From UBA11524 sp964464815 (GTDB taxonomy: Bacteria > Bacillota > Clostridia > Christensenellales > Aristaeellaceae), in assembly GCA_964464815.1 (NCBI GenBank), contig CAYXHF010000004.1, positions 1 through 64,000 on the forward strand: DNA of 64,000 nt, given 5' to 3'. Below, in pieces: positions 43,120 to 51,258 of this stretch. The notes beneath the pieces are model-generated. The model saw only the letters and a list, made by a program, of their open reading frames with translations. It ran no database searches and was not told the origin of the DNA. How positions within the stretch are numbered: position 1 is the first letter of the stretch; every line of letters starts with the position of its first letter. The position numbers and the translations under genes were made by a program.

Positions 43120-43989
43120 ATGTCCACCTGCTCCATCAAGGACTATCGCTATGATGGTTCATCCAAGCTTTCCCTGCGCGATATTCCCACCGGTGCGCCC
43201 AACATCATCAACAAAAGTGCCCTGAAGGCCAAGACGCTGGAAAACATGTCTGTGGCGGCTCTCCTGCAAGACCGTCTGTATGCAGAAGGCAAAGAAGGGC
43301 TGGTCATTGCCCTGCAAGCACGCGATGCCGCAGGGAAGGACAGCCTCATCAAGAAGGTATTCGGCTTGCTCAATCCGGCGGCGCTGGAGGTGCATTCCTT
43401 CAAAGGCCCGAGCAAGGAGGAGCTGAGCCACGATTACCTCTGGCGCATCAACAAGGCGCTGCCGCCGCGTGGCAAAATCGGCATCTTCAACCGCAGTCAG
43501 TATGAGGATGTGCTTGTCACCCGCGTCCACCACATGGAAACGGGCTATGCCATGCCCGAGCGTGTCACGCAGGACAGCGAATTCTATCAGAAGCGCTATC
43601 GCCAGCTGCGCAACTGGGAGCAGTACCTCTACGAAAACGGCTATCGCGTCATCAAGGTGTATCTGAACATCAGCAAGGAGGAGCAGCGCAACCGCTTCCT
43701 CGACCGCCTGGAGCGTGAAGACAAGCACTGGAAGATTTCCGTCAACGACATGCGGGAGCGTCAGCTCTGGAAGCAGTATGACGAGGCGTTTGAGGACGCC
43801 ATCAACGCCACCGCCACACGCGAATCGCCCTGGTACGTGCTGCCTGCGGATGACAAGTGGTTCACGCGCTATCTGATGAGTGAGCTTTTGCTTTCCGTTC
43901 TGGAGGACATGCACCCGGAATATCCGCCGCTTGACCCGGCAGAGGCCGCGAAGGTGCCTGCGCTGATTTCCGAGCTGGAAAGCGAGTAA
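43120..43989 (+). CDS. Polyphosphate kinase 2 family protein
   Basis: 289 residues. Walker A-like QARDAAGKDSLIKKV (66-80), the catalytic-type segment GIFNRSQYEDVLVTRV and the lid arginines (RYRQLRNWEQYL; QRNRFLDRLERE) are those of PPK2 enzymes, which move phosphate between polyphosphate and nucleotides. Single-domain PPK2 proteins prefer ADP, AMP or GDP depending on class; the class is not decided here. AACGGAGG precedes ATG 43120. Confidence 0.88.
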   Translation: MSTCSIKDYRYDGSSKLSLRDIPTGAPNIINKSALKAKTLENMSVAALLQDRLYAEGKEGLVIALQARDAAGKDSLIKKVFGLLNPAALEVHSFKGPSKEELSHDYLWRINKALPPRGKIGIFNRSQYEDVLVTRVHHMETGYAMPERVTQDSEFYQKRYRQLRNWEQYLYENGYRVIKVYLNISKEEQRNRFLDRLEREDKHWKISVNDMRERQLWKQYDEAFEDAINATATRESPWYVLPADDKWFTRYLMSELLLSVLEDMHPEYPPLDPAEAAKVPALISELESE

Positions 43990-44237
43990 GCAGCACAGGC
44001 TTACAGGCTTTTCCAGATGCGGAAGAGACACACTTTTCTGTGTACAAACCCTCTTGATTTCAGAGGCATTTTACGCTATCCTTGATATTGGCCGGTATGT
44101 GTACATTGCCCGCAGCAGCGGATGCCACGTTCCGTACCGGATACCAAAGATGCCGATTTCTCAACAGTTATCGGCATACGCTACGCATGAGTTATCATAT
44201 CACGGAAGAAGCTCCTTCTGAATGGAGGAGAGTGGCT

Positions 44238-44286
44238 CACAGCCATCGTCCGCACACAAATTGCGCACGATGGCTGTGTCTTTTCC
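44238..44286 (+). terminator. Terminator in the PPK2-FakA-like gap
   Basis: CACAGCCATCGT (44238-44249) pairs with ACGATGGCTGTG (44267-44278), followed by TCTTTTCC. It lies about 250 bp after the PPK2 stop, so it may end a separate short RNA. A weak promoter candidate (TTGATT, 17 bp, TATCCT) lies upstream near 44054-44085. Confidence 0.6.
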
Positions 44287-44374
44287 GACTTCTGTCTGTG
44301 ATTTTTCATCCTCTGCGTATAAAAGAAAAACTGTTCGGCCTGCACTCCAACAGTCTTTTCTTCCTTCCGGATGA

Positions 44375-44412
44375 TCCCGGCTCTGCACCACGCAGAGCCG
44401 GGATATTGATTT
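44375..44412 (+). terminator. Second strong hairpin/terminator in the same gap
   Basis: CCCGGCTCTG (44376-44385) pairs with CAGAGCCGGG (44393-44402), and a run of seven T begins eight bases later. Together with the hairpin at 44238 it brackets about 90 bp with no reading frame. Confidence 0.6.
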
Positions 44413-44516
44413 TTTTCCACGTTTCCAGCAGGAAAACCGGAAATTGCGTAGAATATCGTCTGTATCATGCGCCAAGGTTTTTTGCCGCATGCAGAAAAGC
44501 AAAAGGAGGTTGCATC

Positions 44517-44777
44517 ATGGCGGAGATTCTCGAATTCAAGTTTGACACGCAGCTGCTCATCGAAGGCCACGACCTGGATGAGGATGCCATCAACGATTAT
44601 ATTACCGAGCATTTCAAGGGCGACTGTCTGCTGGCTGTGGGTGATGATGAGCTGATCAAGATTCACTTCCACACCAACGAGCCGTGGCAGGTGCTGGAAT
44701 ACTGCGCTTCTCTGGGCGAAATCCACGACATCGTGGTGGAGAACATGCAGTTGCAGAGCGAAGGTCAGCACGGCTGA
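44517..44777 (+). CDS. Stand-alone FakA/Dak-phosphatase C-terminal-like small protein
   Basis: 86 residues matching the central part of the C-terminal half of fatty-acid kinase FakA (DAK2-DegV partner): GDCLLAVGDDELIKIHFHTNEP followed by VLEYCASLGEIHDIVVENM. The kinase domain is missing, and there is no adjacent DegV gene. AAAAGGAGG precedes ATG 44517 and a terminator follows, so it is a real short gene rather than a fragment. Its role is unknown. Confidence 0.75.
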   Translation: MAEILEFKFDTQLLIEGHDLDEDAINDYITEHFKGDCLLAVGDDELIKIHFHTNEPWQVLEYCASLGEIHDIVVENMQLQSEGQHG

Positions 44778-44790
44778 TTCCGCTGCATAC

Positions 44791-44834
44791 AAAAAGACGC
44801 GAAGCATTTTTTACATGCTTTCGCGTCTTTTTTT
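44791..44834. terminator. Bidirectional terminator
   Basis: AAAAAGACGCGAAGCA pairs with TGCTTTCGCGTCTTTTT with one bulge, separating the FakA-like gene from convergent bioY. Confidence 0.85.
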
Positions 44835-44836
44835 GA

Positions 44837-45379
44837 TTACCATGATAGCACGTGCGCCTGACGCAATCGCCGCTGTAGCAGCGTTCCCAGCATCACCGCC
44901 AGCGCGATTTTGATGGCATCTCCCATCAGAAACGGCGCGACACATGTCGCCACCGCCGCATAGAAGGACACGCCCGATTGGATGCAGAACCAGACAGACC
45001 CCAGCAGATACAGCACCACTTCACCTGCCGCCATACACAGGCAATGCACCCAGCGCTTTTCGCTTCGTGCCATGAGGCTGCCTGCCACCGCCACCATCGG
45101 CAGATAGCCCAGCAGATAGCCACCGGTCGACCCAAGGAGCCTTCCCACGCCGCCCATATAGCCACTGAATACCGGCAGACCCAGCAGACCCAGCAGCAGA
45201 TAAGCACCCGTGGCCATCGTTGCCTGACGCCATGGCAGCAGATACAGCATCAGAAACAGCACCAGCGTGCTCATGCTCACCGGCACAACACCCAGCGGCA
45301 GGGCAAGCGGTGCAATCACGCACAAAAGCGCGGTCATCAGCGCCATCATCACCCACATCCGCACACCCTTTCGCGGCAC
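44837..45379 (-). CDS. bioY: Biotin transporter substrate-binding subunit BioY
   Basis: 180 residues, six membrane helices. The motif GGVGRLLGSTGGYLLGYL is the BioY hallmark, and LALPLGVVPVSMSTL is the family N-terminal signature. BioY binds biotin and works with a shared ECF energizing module (not in the window). I chose GTG 45379, eight bases after GAGGAGG; the reading frame is open upstream to a TTG at 45406, which lies before that site. A BirA-like inverted repeat overlaps the region just upstream. Confidence 0.9.
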   Translation of the reverse strand: MPRKGVRMWVMMALMTALLCVIAPLALPLGVVPVSMSTLVLFLMLYLLPWRQATMATGAYLLLGLLGLPVFSGYMGGVGRLLGSTGGYLLGYLPMVAVAGSLMARSEKRWVHCLCMAAGEVVLYLLGSVWFCIQSGVSFYAAVATCVAPFLMGDAIKIALAVMLGTLLQRRLRQAHVLSW

Positions 45380-45395
45380 AAAAAAAGCCTCCTCA

Positions 45396-45427
45396 ACGTC
45401 AACCAAATCTTTCGATTCAGTTTACCA
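45396..45427 (-). promoter_or_regulatory. Possible BirA (biotin repressor) operator
   Basis: On the minus strand TGGTAAAC, 16 bp, GTTGACGT. The left half matches the Firmicute BirA half-site (TTGTAAAC) at 7 of 8 positions and the right half more weakly. It lies directly upstream of the bioY ribosome-binding site. Confidence 0.4.
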
Positions 45428-45460
45428 TTGAGAAGGGCTTTTGTCAAGAAACCGTGCTTA

Positions 45461-45676
45461 TACTAATTTACGTCTAAAACATGACACCGAGCATCGTGGA
45501 TTTTTCTCTCTGGCAAAGCTGAGTGCCACGAGGCGTACTGGAGGTACGCGCGAACGGAACGAAGCAAAGCCAGATGGAGGTCAGGCTTTTGCCTGACTAG
45601 CGCCGGGCTTTGCCCGGTGATGGCCGATGCGGAACAATCCGCTGTGCGAATGTCATGGGGTAGATGAAAATTAGTA
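45461..45676. mobile_element. 216-bp MITE with 26-bp inverted ends and TTA target duplication
   Basis: The ends TACTAATTT.C.TCTA...CATGACA are imperfect inverted repeats at 45461-45486 and 45651-45676. Flanking TTA at 45458-45460 and 45677-45679 would be a 3-bp target duplication. The interior has hairpins (CAGGC-TTTT-GCCTG and CCGGGC-TTT-GCCCGG) but no gene. The right-hand TTA is also the complement of the stop codon of the neighbouring regulator gene. Confidence 0.8.
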
Positions 45677-46060
45677 TTACTGCTTCTTTTCGCCATTACG
45701 CTCGGCCATCAGACGGCAAATCGCATCGAACGATTCCTCCGACAGGTCGTGCTCAATTTTGCAGGCATCCTCGCGCGCAATTTCTTCATCCACACCAAGG
45801 CTGATAAAAAAGTTCGCCAACGTCTTATGGCGCGCATAAATGCTCCGCGCAATTTCCATGCCCATTGGCGTCAGCTTAATGAGGTTATCCTCATCCATAG
45901 TCAAATAACCGTTTTCGCGAAGGCGCTTCATCGCCACGCTGACAGAAGGCTTCGTCACGCCCAGCAGCAGCGAAATATCCACCGAACGCGCATAGCCTTT
46001 GGACTCCGTCAGGCGCAATATGGCCTCCAGATAATCCTCCGAAGATTCGTGAATGTTCAT
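45677..46060 (-). CDS. MntR/DtxR-family metal-dependent regulator
   Basis: 127 residues. Winged-helix domain (SSEDYLEAILRL...VDISLLLGVTKPSVSVAMKRLRENGYL) plus the metal-binding/dimerisation helix (HKTLANFFISLGVDEEIAREDACKIEHDLSEESF). Ligand-type residues H, E, E, H are in place; there is no SH3-like third domain, as in MntR. It probably senses Mn(II) or Fe(II). ATG 46060 follows AAAGGAG. The stop codon coincides with the MITE target duplication, so the coding end appears intact. Confidence 0.88.
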   Translation of the reverse strand: MNIHESSEDYLEAILRLTESKGYARSVDISLLLGVTKPSVSVAMKRLRENGYLTMDEDNLIKLTPMGMEIARSIYARHKTLANFFISLGVDEEIAREDACKIEHDLSEESFDAICRLMAERNGEKKQ

Positions 46061-46078
46061 GGGTACTCCTTTCAAAGC

Positions 46079-46130
46079 AAGCTAGCTTTGCCTTTTTTAC
46101 TATTGTATCATCAGACTGCGGAAATTGCAA
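46079..46130 (-). promoter_or_regulatory. Regulator promoter and possible autoregulatory palindrome
   Basis: On the minus strand TTGCAA, 17 bp, TACAAT (46102-46130). Between promoter and ribosome-binding site lies the perfect palindrome AAGCTAGCTT (46079-46088), placed where an autorepressor would bind. Confidence 0.55.
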
Positions 46131-46139
46131 GTTTTTCCG

Positions 46140-47144
46140 TCAGCGCTGCGCATCCTCCCATGCACGGCGAATGGCCGTGAGAATATCGCCATGCTCATCC
46201 CGCAGGGACATCGTGGCCGACGATACCACGTCCGACGCCATCGCCCGATCCGCCTCGGACAGCGCCTGCCACTTCGTCTGGTCGGCCTCCTCCTGGTTTT
46301 CTGCACGCAGCGGACGGCCGTTTTCCGCGGAGAAGTATGTGCCGAACCACGCTTCCACCTCATCCACGGTCTTGCCAATCATCATCTGCTCATACGCGTC
46401 CATCTGCTTTGCCCAGGAACCGCTTGTCAGCTGGTAATTGTCGCCACGGGCGCGTTTGCTCGTCCAAGCGGCAATTTCCTGCATGAACTGATCCTCGCTG
46501 TCCTCCGTATGGCCGACCACCTTGCCCTGCGCATCGTCCCACAGGGAATAGCCGCCCTGGCCCGGAAAGCCGCCAAACTGCGGCATATCGGCCGTGCTGC
46601 TATTGGGCGTTGCAACCTCCAGCTGGTCAACGGCCATGGATACAATGCGTCCCTGCGCATCAAACTGACCATGGGCGAAAACAACGTTGAAGGAATAGAC
46701 CTGTCCATCCTCGTCATCCTTACCCGGGCCAACGCGTCCTGTGGCCACCATGCCAATGCCATCCCGCAGCGTCTGCTCCTGATTCTGCATAGGATTCGTT
46801 CCCGTGCTTTCCAGCGCCATCCGGACGGCTTCCCGCAAGGCCGTGCTGGTGACAGTCGCACCGGACACGCCATCAACATCCCACGTGTTCAGCCGCACCA
46901 TTTCATCTGGCATGATTTCCAGCGCGCGACTGCCCACGCCATCCGTCTCATGCTGTTCCAGCACATTGACCGCACCAATCGTTTCGCCATTCATCGTCAC
47001 CTGCACGCGCAACGTGCCGCCATACCCTTCCGCCTGACCGGTGCGCATATCCGCCATCGCACTACAGCCTGCCAGCAAGGCCACCATGCTCCCCAGCAGC
47101 AGCGCCGTCCAAAGCCATCGTCTTGTTTTGCCATGATTTCGCAT
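46140..47144 (-). CDS. FMN-binding-domain lipoprotein
   Basis: 334 residues. N-terminal signal with a good lipobox LLAGC (C27). FMN_bind domain at about 42-112 with the flavinylation-type motif DGVSGATVTS (91-100); a second domain of similar kind may occupy 145-210 and beyond, where the matching Ser/Thr motif is less clear. Such proteins carry covalently bound FMN and take part in extracellular electron transfer. ATG 47144 follows GGAAGGGA. It lies 79 bp from the metal regulator on the same strand, which may mean a link to iron or redox, but this is inference. Confidence 0.8.
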   Translation of the reverse strand: MRNHGKTRRWLWTALLLGSMVALLAGCSAMADMRTGQAEGYGGTLRVQVTMNGETIGAVNVLEQHETDGVGSRALEIMPDEMVRLNTWDVDGVSGATVTSTALREAVRMALESTGTNPMQNQEQTLRDGIGMVATGRVGPGKDDEDGQVYSFNVVFAHGQFDAQGRIVSMAVDQLEVATPNSSTADMPQFGGFPGQGGYSLWDDAQGKVVGHTEDSEDQFMQEIAAWTSKRARGDNYQLTSGSWAKQMDAYEQMMIGKTVDEVEAWFGTYFSAENGRPLRAENQEEADQTKWQALSEADRAMASDVVSSATMSLRDEHGDILTAIRRAWEDAQR

Positions 47145-47301
47145 GAAAAATTCCCTTCCTTTCCCGATTTGCAGGGAAAACTGCCCCTGTGACACTTGGA
47201 GTATGTCCGGAGTAAGCGGCTTTCATGCGCGGCGGAAGGAGATTTGTTTGCGGAGGCGTGGGCGCTTCGCTTGGTGCTTGTTTTTGGGTGGCGAGGACAA
47301 T

Positions 47302-47349
47302 CCCTCAGTCAGCCAGAGCGGCTGACAGCTCCCTTTACACAAGGGAGCC
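47302..47349. repeat. Degenerate half copy of the hairpin-ended repeat
   Basis: CCCTCAGTC, an inner GCCAGAGCGGC hairpin, then GCTCCC...GGGAGCC: the same two-hairpin arm as the repeats at 1, 4151 and 5144. The opposite arm is missing. The stretch 47350-47540 is GC-rich with no gene; at 47543-47578 a TTCATGAAA motif occurs twice, just before a TATAAT at 47582 that probably serves the ABC exporter. Confidence 0.6.
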
Positions 47350-47620
47350 TGTGCTGAGCCGACGTGGTTTGTTCTATAAATGCAATCTGTTAGCATGCTA
47401 TGATATATTGTTCCAATCAGAGGCAACCCGAAGGGGTTTAAGGGGGCGACCGGAAATCCCCCTGGGCGGCAGACACAAACCAGTAACTCGGAGAAAGTCA
47501 ATCCCCAAGCAAACGCTCCCAACCTCCCAAAATAAATCAAAAATTTCATGAAAAGTTCTTCCTAAATTCATGAAAGCGCCTTATAATACAGAACGCAAGA
47601 AAAAGAAGGAGGGAAAAACG

Positions 47621-49390
47621 ATGCTTCGGATTTTGAAGCACCTGACATGGAAGGAATGGCTTCTCGTGCTTTGTAGCGTGGTCCTGATTGTGGGCCAGGT
47701 GCAGCTCGACCTTGCTTTGCCTGACTATATGTCGGAAATCACTCGACTGGTGCAGACGGACGGTAGCGCCATGCGTGACATTTTGCTCTCTGGTGGCAAA
47801 ATGCTCCTGTGCGCACTCGGCTCGATGCTGCTGACCATCGGCACAACGTTCTTTACATCGCAAATTGCCTCGCGCTTCTCCGCGCGGCTGCGTGCCAAGG
47901 TTTATGGCAAGGTGGTCGGCTTCTCGAATGAGGAGATTAACCGCTTCTCCACCGCCAGCCTGATTACACGCTCCACCAACGACATTTCGCAGCTGCAAAT
48001 GTTCTTTTCCGTTGGCATGCAGTCGCTGATTAAGGCGCCCATCATGGCGTTTGTGGCGGTAGGGAAAATCAGCAGCAAGAGCTGGGAATGGACCCTGCTG
48101 ACCGCCGGCACGATTGGCTTTGTGTGCATTCTGCTCGTCTTCATCATGATTTATGCCGTGCCGCGCATGAAGAAGATGCAGACGCTGACGGATAACCTGA
48201 ACCGCATCACGCGCGAAAACCTGACCGGCCTTCAGGTCGTGCGTGCCTATAACGCCGAAGGCTATCAGGAGGGCAAGTTCTCCCGCGCGAATGAGGAAAT
48301 GACCCGCAATAGCCAGCAGGGCAATATCGCCATGTCCGTCATGAACCCGGGCATGAATATGGCCATGAACACGCTGACGCTGGGCATCTACTGGATTGGC
48401 GCGACGCTGATTAGCGCCGTGGCGTTGGACTCCGCAGCCGCCATGCAGCAGCGCATCGGCCTGTTCTCCGACATGGTGGTGTTCATGCAGTATGCCATGC
48501 AGGTCATTATGGCCTTCCTGATGCTGGTGATGCTGTTTGTGATGCTGCCGCGCGTGACCGTTTCGGCCAAGCGTATTAACGAGGTGCTGGACACGCAGGC
48601 GCGCATCCACGACGGCAAGGAGACGCAGGGCAAGCCCGGCATGAAGGGCGAAATCGAATTCCGCGATGTGTCCTTCCGCTATCCCGATGCCGATGGCGAC
48701 GCGGTGCATCATATCTCCTTCACCGCGCATCAGGGACAGACCGTGGCACTCATCGGCGCGACCGGCTGCGGCAAGAGCAGCATCATCAACCTGATTCCGC
48801 GCCTGTTTGACGCCACCGATGGTCAGGTGCTGGTGGATGGTGTGGACGTGCGCGATTATACGCAGTCTGCCCTGCGCAGCAAGATTGGCTTTGTGCCGCA
48901 AAAGGCGTTCCTGTTCTCCGGCACGGTCAGCAGCAACGTCGGCTATGGCACGGAGGATGCCGCGACGGAAGCCGTCCACAAGGCGGTTCAAATTGCACAG
49001 GCGGCAGAATTTGTGGAATCGCAGGAGGTTGGCTACTCCGGCGCTGTGGCGCAGGGTGGCTCGAACTTCTCCGGCGGCCAGAAGCAGCGCCTGTCCATCG
49101 CCCGTGCAGTGGCGCGTGACCCGGAAATTCTGGTGTTTGACGACTCCTTCTCGGCGCTTGACTACAAGACCGACCGCACGCTGCGTGCTGCCCTGAAAGA
49201 GCAGACCAACGGCACGACCAACATCATCGTCGCCCAGCGTATCGGCACGATTCGCGACGCGGATTGCATTTTGGTCATTGAGGATGGCAAAATTGTGGGC
49301 AAGGGAACGCACAGCGAGCTGATGCAGTCCTGTCAGGTGTATCAGGAAATCGCGTATTCCCAGCTGTCAAAGGAGGAGCTTGCATCATGA
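47621..49390 (+). CDS. ABC exporter half-transporter, degenerate ATPase site
   Basis: 589 residues: six-helix exporter domain, then an ATPase with Walker A GATGCGKSSI, signature FSGGQKQR and Walker B LVFDDS. In LVFDDSFSALD the usual catalytic Glu is Ser, so this is the degenerate partner of a heterodimer. ATG 47621 follows GAAGGAGGG. Its stop overlaps the start of the second half-transporter (ATGA). Substrate unknown; drugs, lipids or peptides are typical for the family. Confidence 0.92.
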   Translation: MLRILKHLTWKEWLLVLCSVVLIVGQVQLDLALPDYMSEITRLVQTDGSAMRDILLSGGKMLLCALGSMLLTIGTTFFTSQIASRFSARLRAKVYGKVVGFSNEEINRFSTASLITRSTNDISQLQMFFSVGMQSLIKAPIMAFVAVGKISSKSWEWTLLTAGTIGFVCILLVFIMIYAVPRMKKMQTLTDNLNRITRENLTGLQVVRAYNAEGYQEGKFSRANEEMTRNSQQGNIAMSVMNPGMNMAMNTLTLGIYWIGATLISAVALDSAAAMQQRIGLFSDMVVFMQYAMQVIMAFLMLVMLFVMLPRVTVSAKRINEVLDTQARIHDGKETQGKPGMKGEIEFRDVSFRYPDADGDAVHHISFTAHQGQTVALIGATGCGKSSIINLIPRLFDATDGQVLVDGVDVRDYTQSALRSKIGFVPQKAFLFSGTVSSNVGYGTEDAATEAVHKAVQIAQAAEFVESQEVGYSGAVAQGGSNFSGGQKQRLSIARAVARDPEILVFDDSFSALDYKTDRTLRAALKEQTNGTTNIIVAQRIGTIRDADCILVIEDGKIVGKGTHSELMQSCQVYQEIAYSQLSKEELAS

Positions 49391-51204
49391 GTGAAGTAAA
49401 ACGTCGGCCCATGCACGGCCCGCGCCGTGGCCCGGGTGCGCCGGGCGAGAAGGCCAAGGACTTCCGCGGCTCGATGGGCAAGCTGATTCGCCATTGCAAG
49501 CCGTTTTATCCGGCCATTTTACTGGCCGTGCTGGGCGACTTTGTGGGCGTGATTATCCGCCTGATTGGCCCGGACAAAATCAGCGAAATTACCAACCTGA
49601 TCAGCGCTGGATTGATGGGCGAAATTGATATGCCCGCGATTCAGAAGATTTGCGTGACACTGCTGATTCTCTACGCCGTGGGCGCATTGCTCAGCTTCAT
49701 GACGGGCGTTGTGATGACGCTGGTGACGCAAAAGGTCAACCGCGGTCTGCGCGACGATATTTCCCACAAAATCAACCGCCTGCCGGTTGGCTACTTCCAG
49801 GCAACCTCCACGGGTGATGTGCTGTCCCGCGTGACCAACGACGTGGACACCATCGGTCAGACGCTGCAAAACAGCCTGACGAGCCTCGTTTCCGCCGCCA
49901 CGATGTTTGTTGGCAGCGTGGTGATGATGGTTTCGACCAACTGGCTGATGGCGCTGACGGCCGTGCTGTCGTCCCTGATTGGCTTTGCGCTGATGCTGGG
50001 CATCATGGGCAAGTCCCAGCGCTACTTCGTCGCACGCCAGCGCTGGCTGGGCGATTTGAACGGCCATATCGAGGAAATCTACACCGGCCATCAGGTGGTA
50101 CGCCTCTTCGGTGCGGAAAAGAAGGAACAGGCAGAATTCGACCGCATCAATGGCAAGATGCAGGAGACGGACTGGAAGAGCCAGTTCATGTCCGGCCTGA
50201 TGATGCCGCTGATGGGCTTTATCGGCAACTTCGCCTACGTGGCGGTCTGCGTGGTCGGCGCGGTGCTGGTCATGAAGAACTACATTTCCTTCGGCGTGAT
50301 TGTCGCCTTCATGATGTATGTGCGTCTGTTCACATCGCCCCTGAGCCAGCTGGCACAGGCGGCCACGAACCTGCAATCGGCCGCCGCCGCTGCGGAGCGT
50401 GTGTTTGAATTCATCGAGGCCGAGGAAATGCCCGACGAATCGCATCTGCCGGCGCAGAGCCGTCAGGTTCGCGGCGAGGTGACGTTTGACCACGTGCGCT
50501 TCGGCTACACCAAGGACAAGATGATCATCCACGACTTCTCCGAGCATATCAAGCCCGGCCAGAAGGTCGCCATTGTCGGCCCGACGGGCGCTGGCAAAAC
50601 GACCATGGTCAACCTGCTGATGAAGTTCTACCCGCTGGATGGCGGCGAAATCAGCATTGACGGCGTGCCACTGTCCCAGATGACGCGGGAGCATGTCCAC
50701 GACCTGTTCGGCATGGTTTTGCAGGATACGTGGCTGTTTGAAGGCTCGATTCGCGACAACCTCTGCTACGGCAAGGAAGGCATCACGGACGAGAAGCTGG
50801 ACGAGGTGACGCGCGCCACGGGCCTGTATCATCTGATTCACACACTGCCGGAGGGCTATGACACGCTGCTGAGCGACAAATTGAACCTCTCCGCCGGTCA
50901 GAAGCAGCTGATGACGATTGCCCGCGCGATGATTGAAAACGCACCGATGCTGATTCTGGACGAAGCAACGTCCTCCGTAGACACGCGCACGGAAATGCTG
51001 ATTCAGCAGGCGATGGACACCCTGACAAAGGGCCGCACGTCGTTTGTGATTGCGCATCGTCTGTCCACCATCAAGAATTCGGACAAGATTCTTGTCATGC
51101 GCCACGGCGACATTGTAGAATCCGGCACGCACGAGGAATTGCTGGCACAGAACGGCTTCTATGCGGAGCTGTACAACTCGCAGTTTGAAAACGCTGCGTC
51201 CTGA
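49387..51204 (+). CDS. ABC exporter half-transporter, canonical ATPase site
   Basis: 605 residues. A Pro/Arg/Gly-rich N-terminal stretch (RRPMHGPRRGPGAPGEK) precedes the six-helix domain. The ATPase is canonical: GPTGAGKTTM, LSAGQKQL and LILDEATSSVD with catalytic Glu. It forms a heterodimer with the upstream gene product. A terminator follows. Confidence 0.92.
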   Translation: MSEVKRRPMHGPRRGPGAPGEKAKDFRGSMGKLIRHCKPFYPAILLAVLGDFVGVIIRLIGPDKISEITNLISAGLMGEIDMPAIQKICVTLLILYAVGALLSFMTGVVMTLVTQKVNRGLRDDISHKINRLPVGYFQATSTGDVLSRVTNDVDTIGQTLQNSLTSLVSAATMFVGSVVMMVSTNWLMALTAVLSSLIGFALMLGIMGKSQRYFVARQRWLGDLNGHIEEIYTGHQVVRLFGAEKKEQAEFDRINGKMQETDWKSQFMSGLMMPLMGFIGNFAYVAVCVVGAVLVMKNYISFGVIVAFMMYVRLFTSPLSQLAQAATNLQSAAAAAERVFEFIEAEEMPDESHLPAQSRQVRGEVTFDHVRFGYTKDKMIIHDFSEHIKPGQKVAIVGPTGAGKTTMVNLLMKFYPLDGGEISIDGVPLSQMTREHVHDLFGMVLQDTWLFEGSIRDNLCYGKEGITDEKLDEVTRATGLYHLIHTLPEGYDTLLSDKLNLSAGQKQLMTIARAMIENAPMLILDEATSSVDTRTEMLIQQAMDTLTKGRTSFVIAHRLSTIKNSDKILVMRHGDIVESGTHEELLAQNGFYAELYNSQFENAAS

Positions 51205-51209
51205 CATAC

Positions 51210-51258
51210 AAAAAGAAGCGCTATTGCAGATGCTGATTGTCTGCAATAGCGCTTTTTG
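51210..51258. terminator. Bidirectional terminator between convergent genes
   Basis: AGCGCTATTGCAGA (51217-51230) pairs with TCTGCAATAGCGCT (51240-51253), with A and T runs on either side. Confidence 0.9.

Noticed and set aside
47225..47551. Overlapping ~108-codon frames on both strands
   Set aside because: They span a degenerate repeat with low-complexity Gly/Pro/Arg composition and lack ribosome-binding sites.
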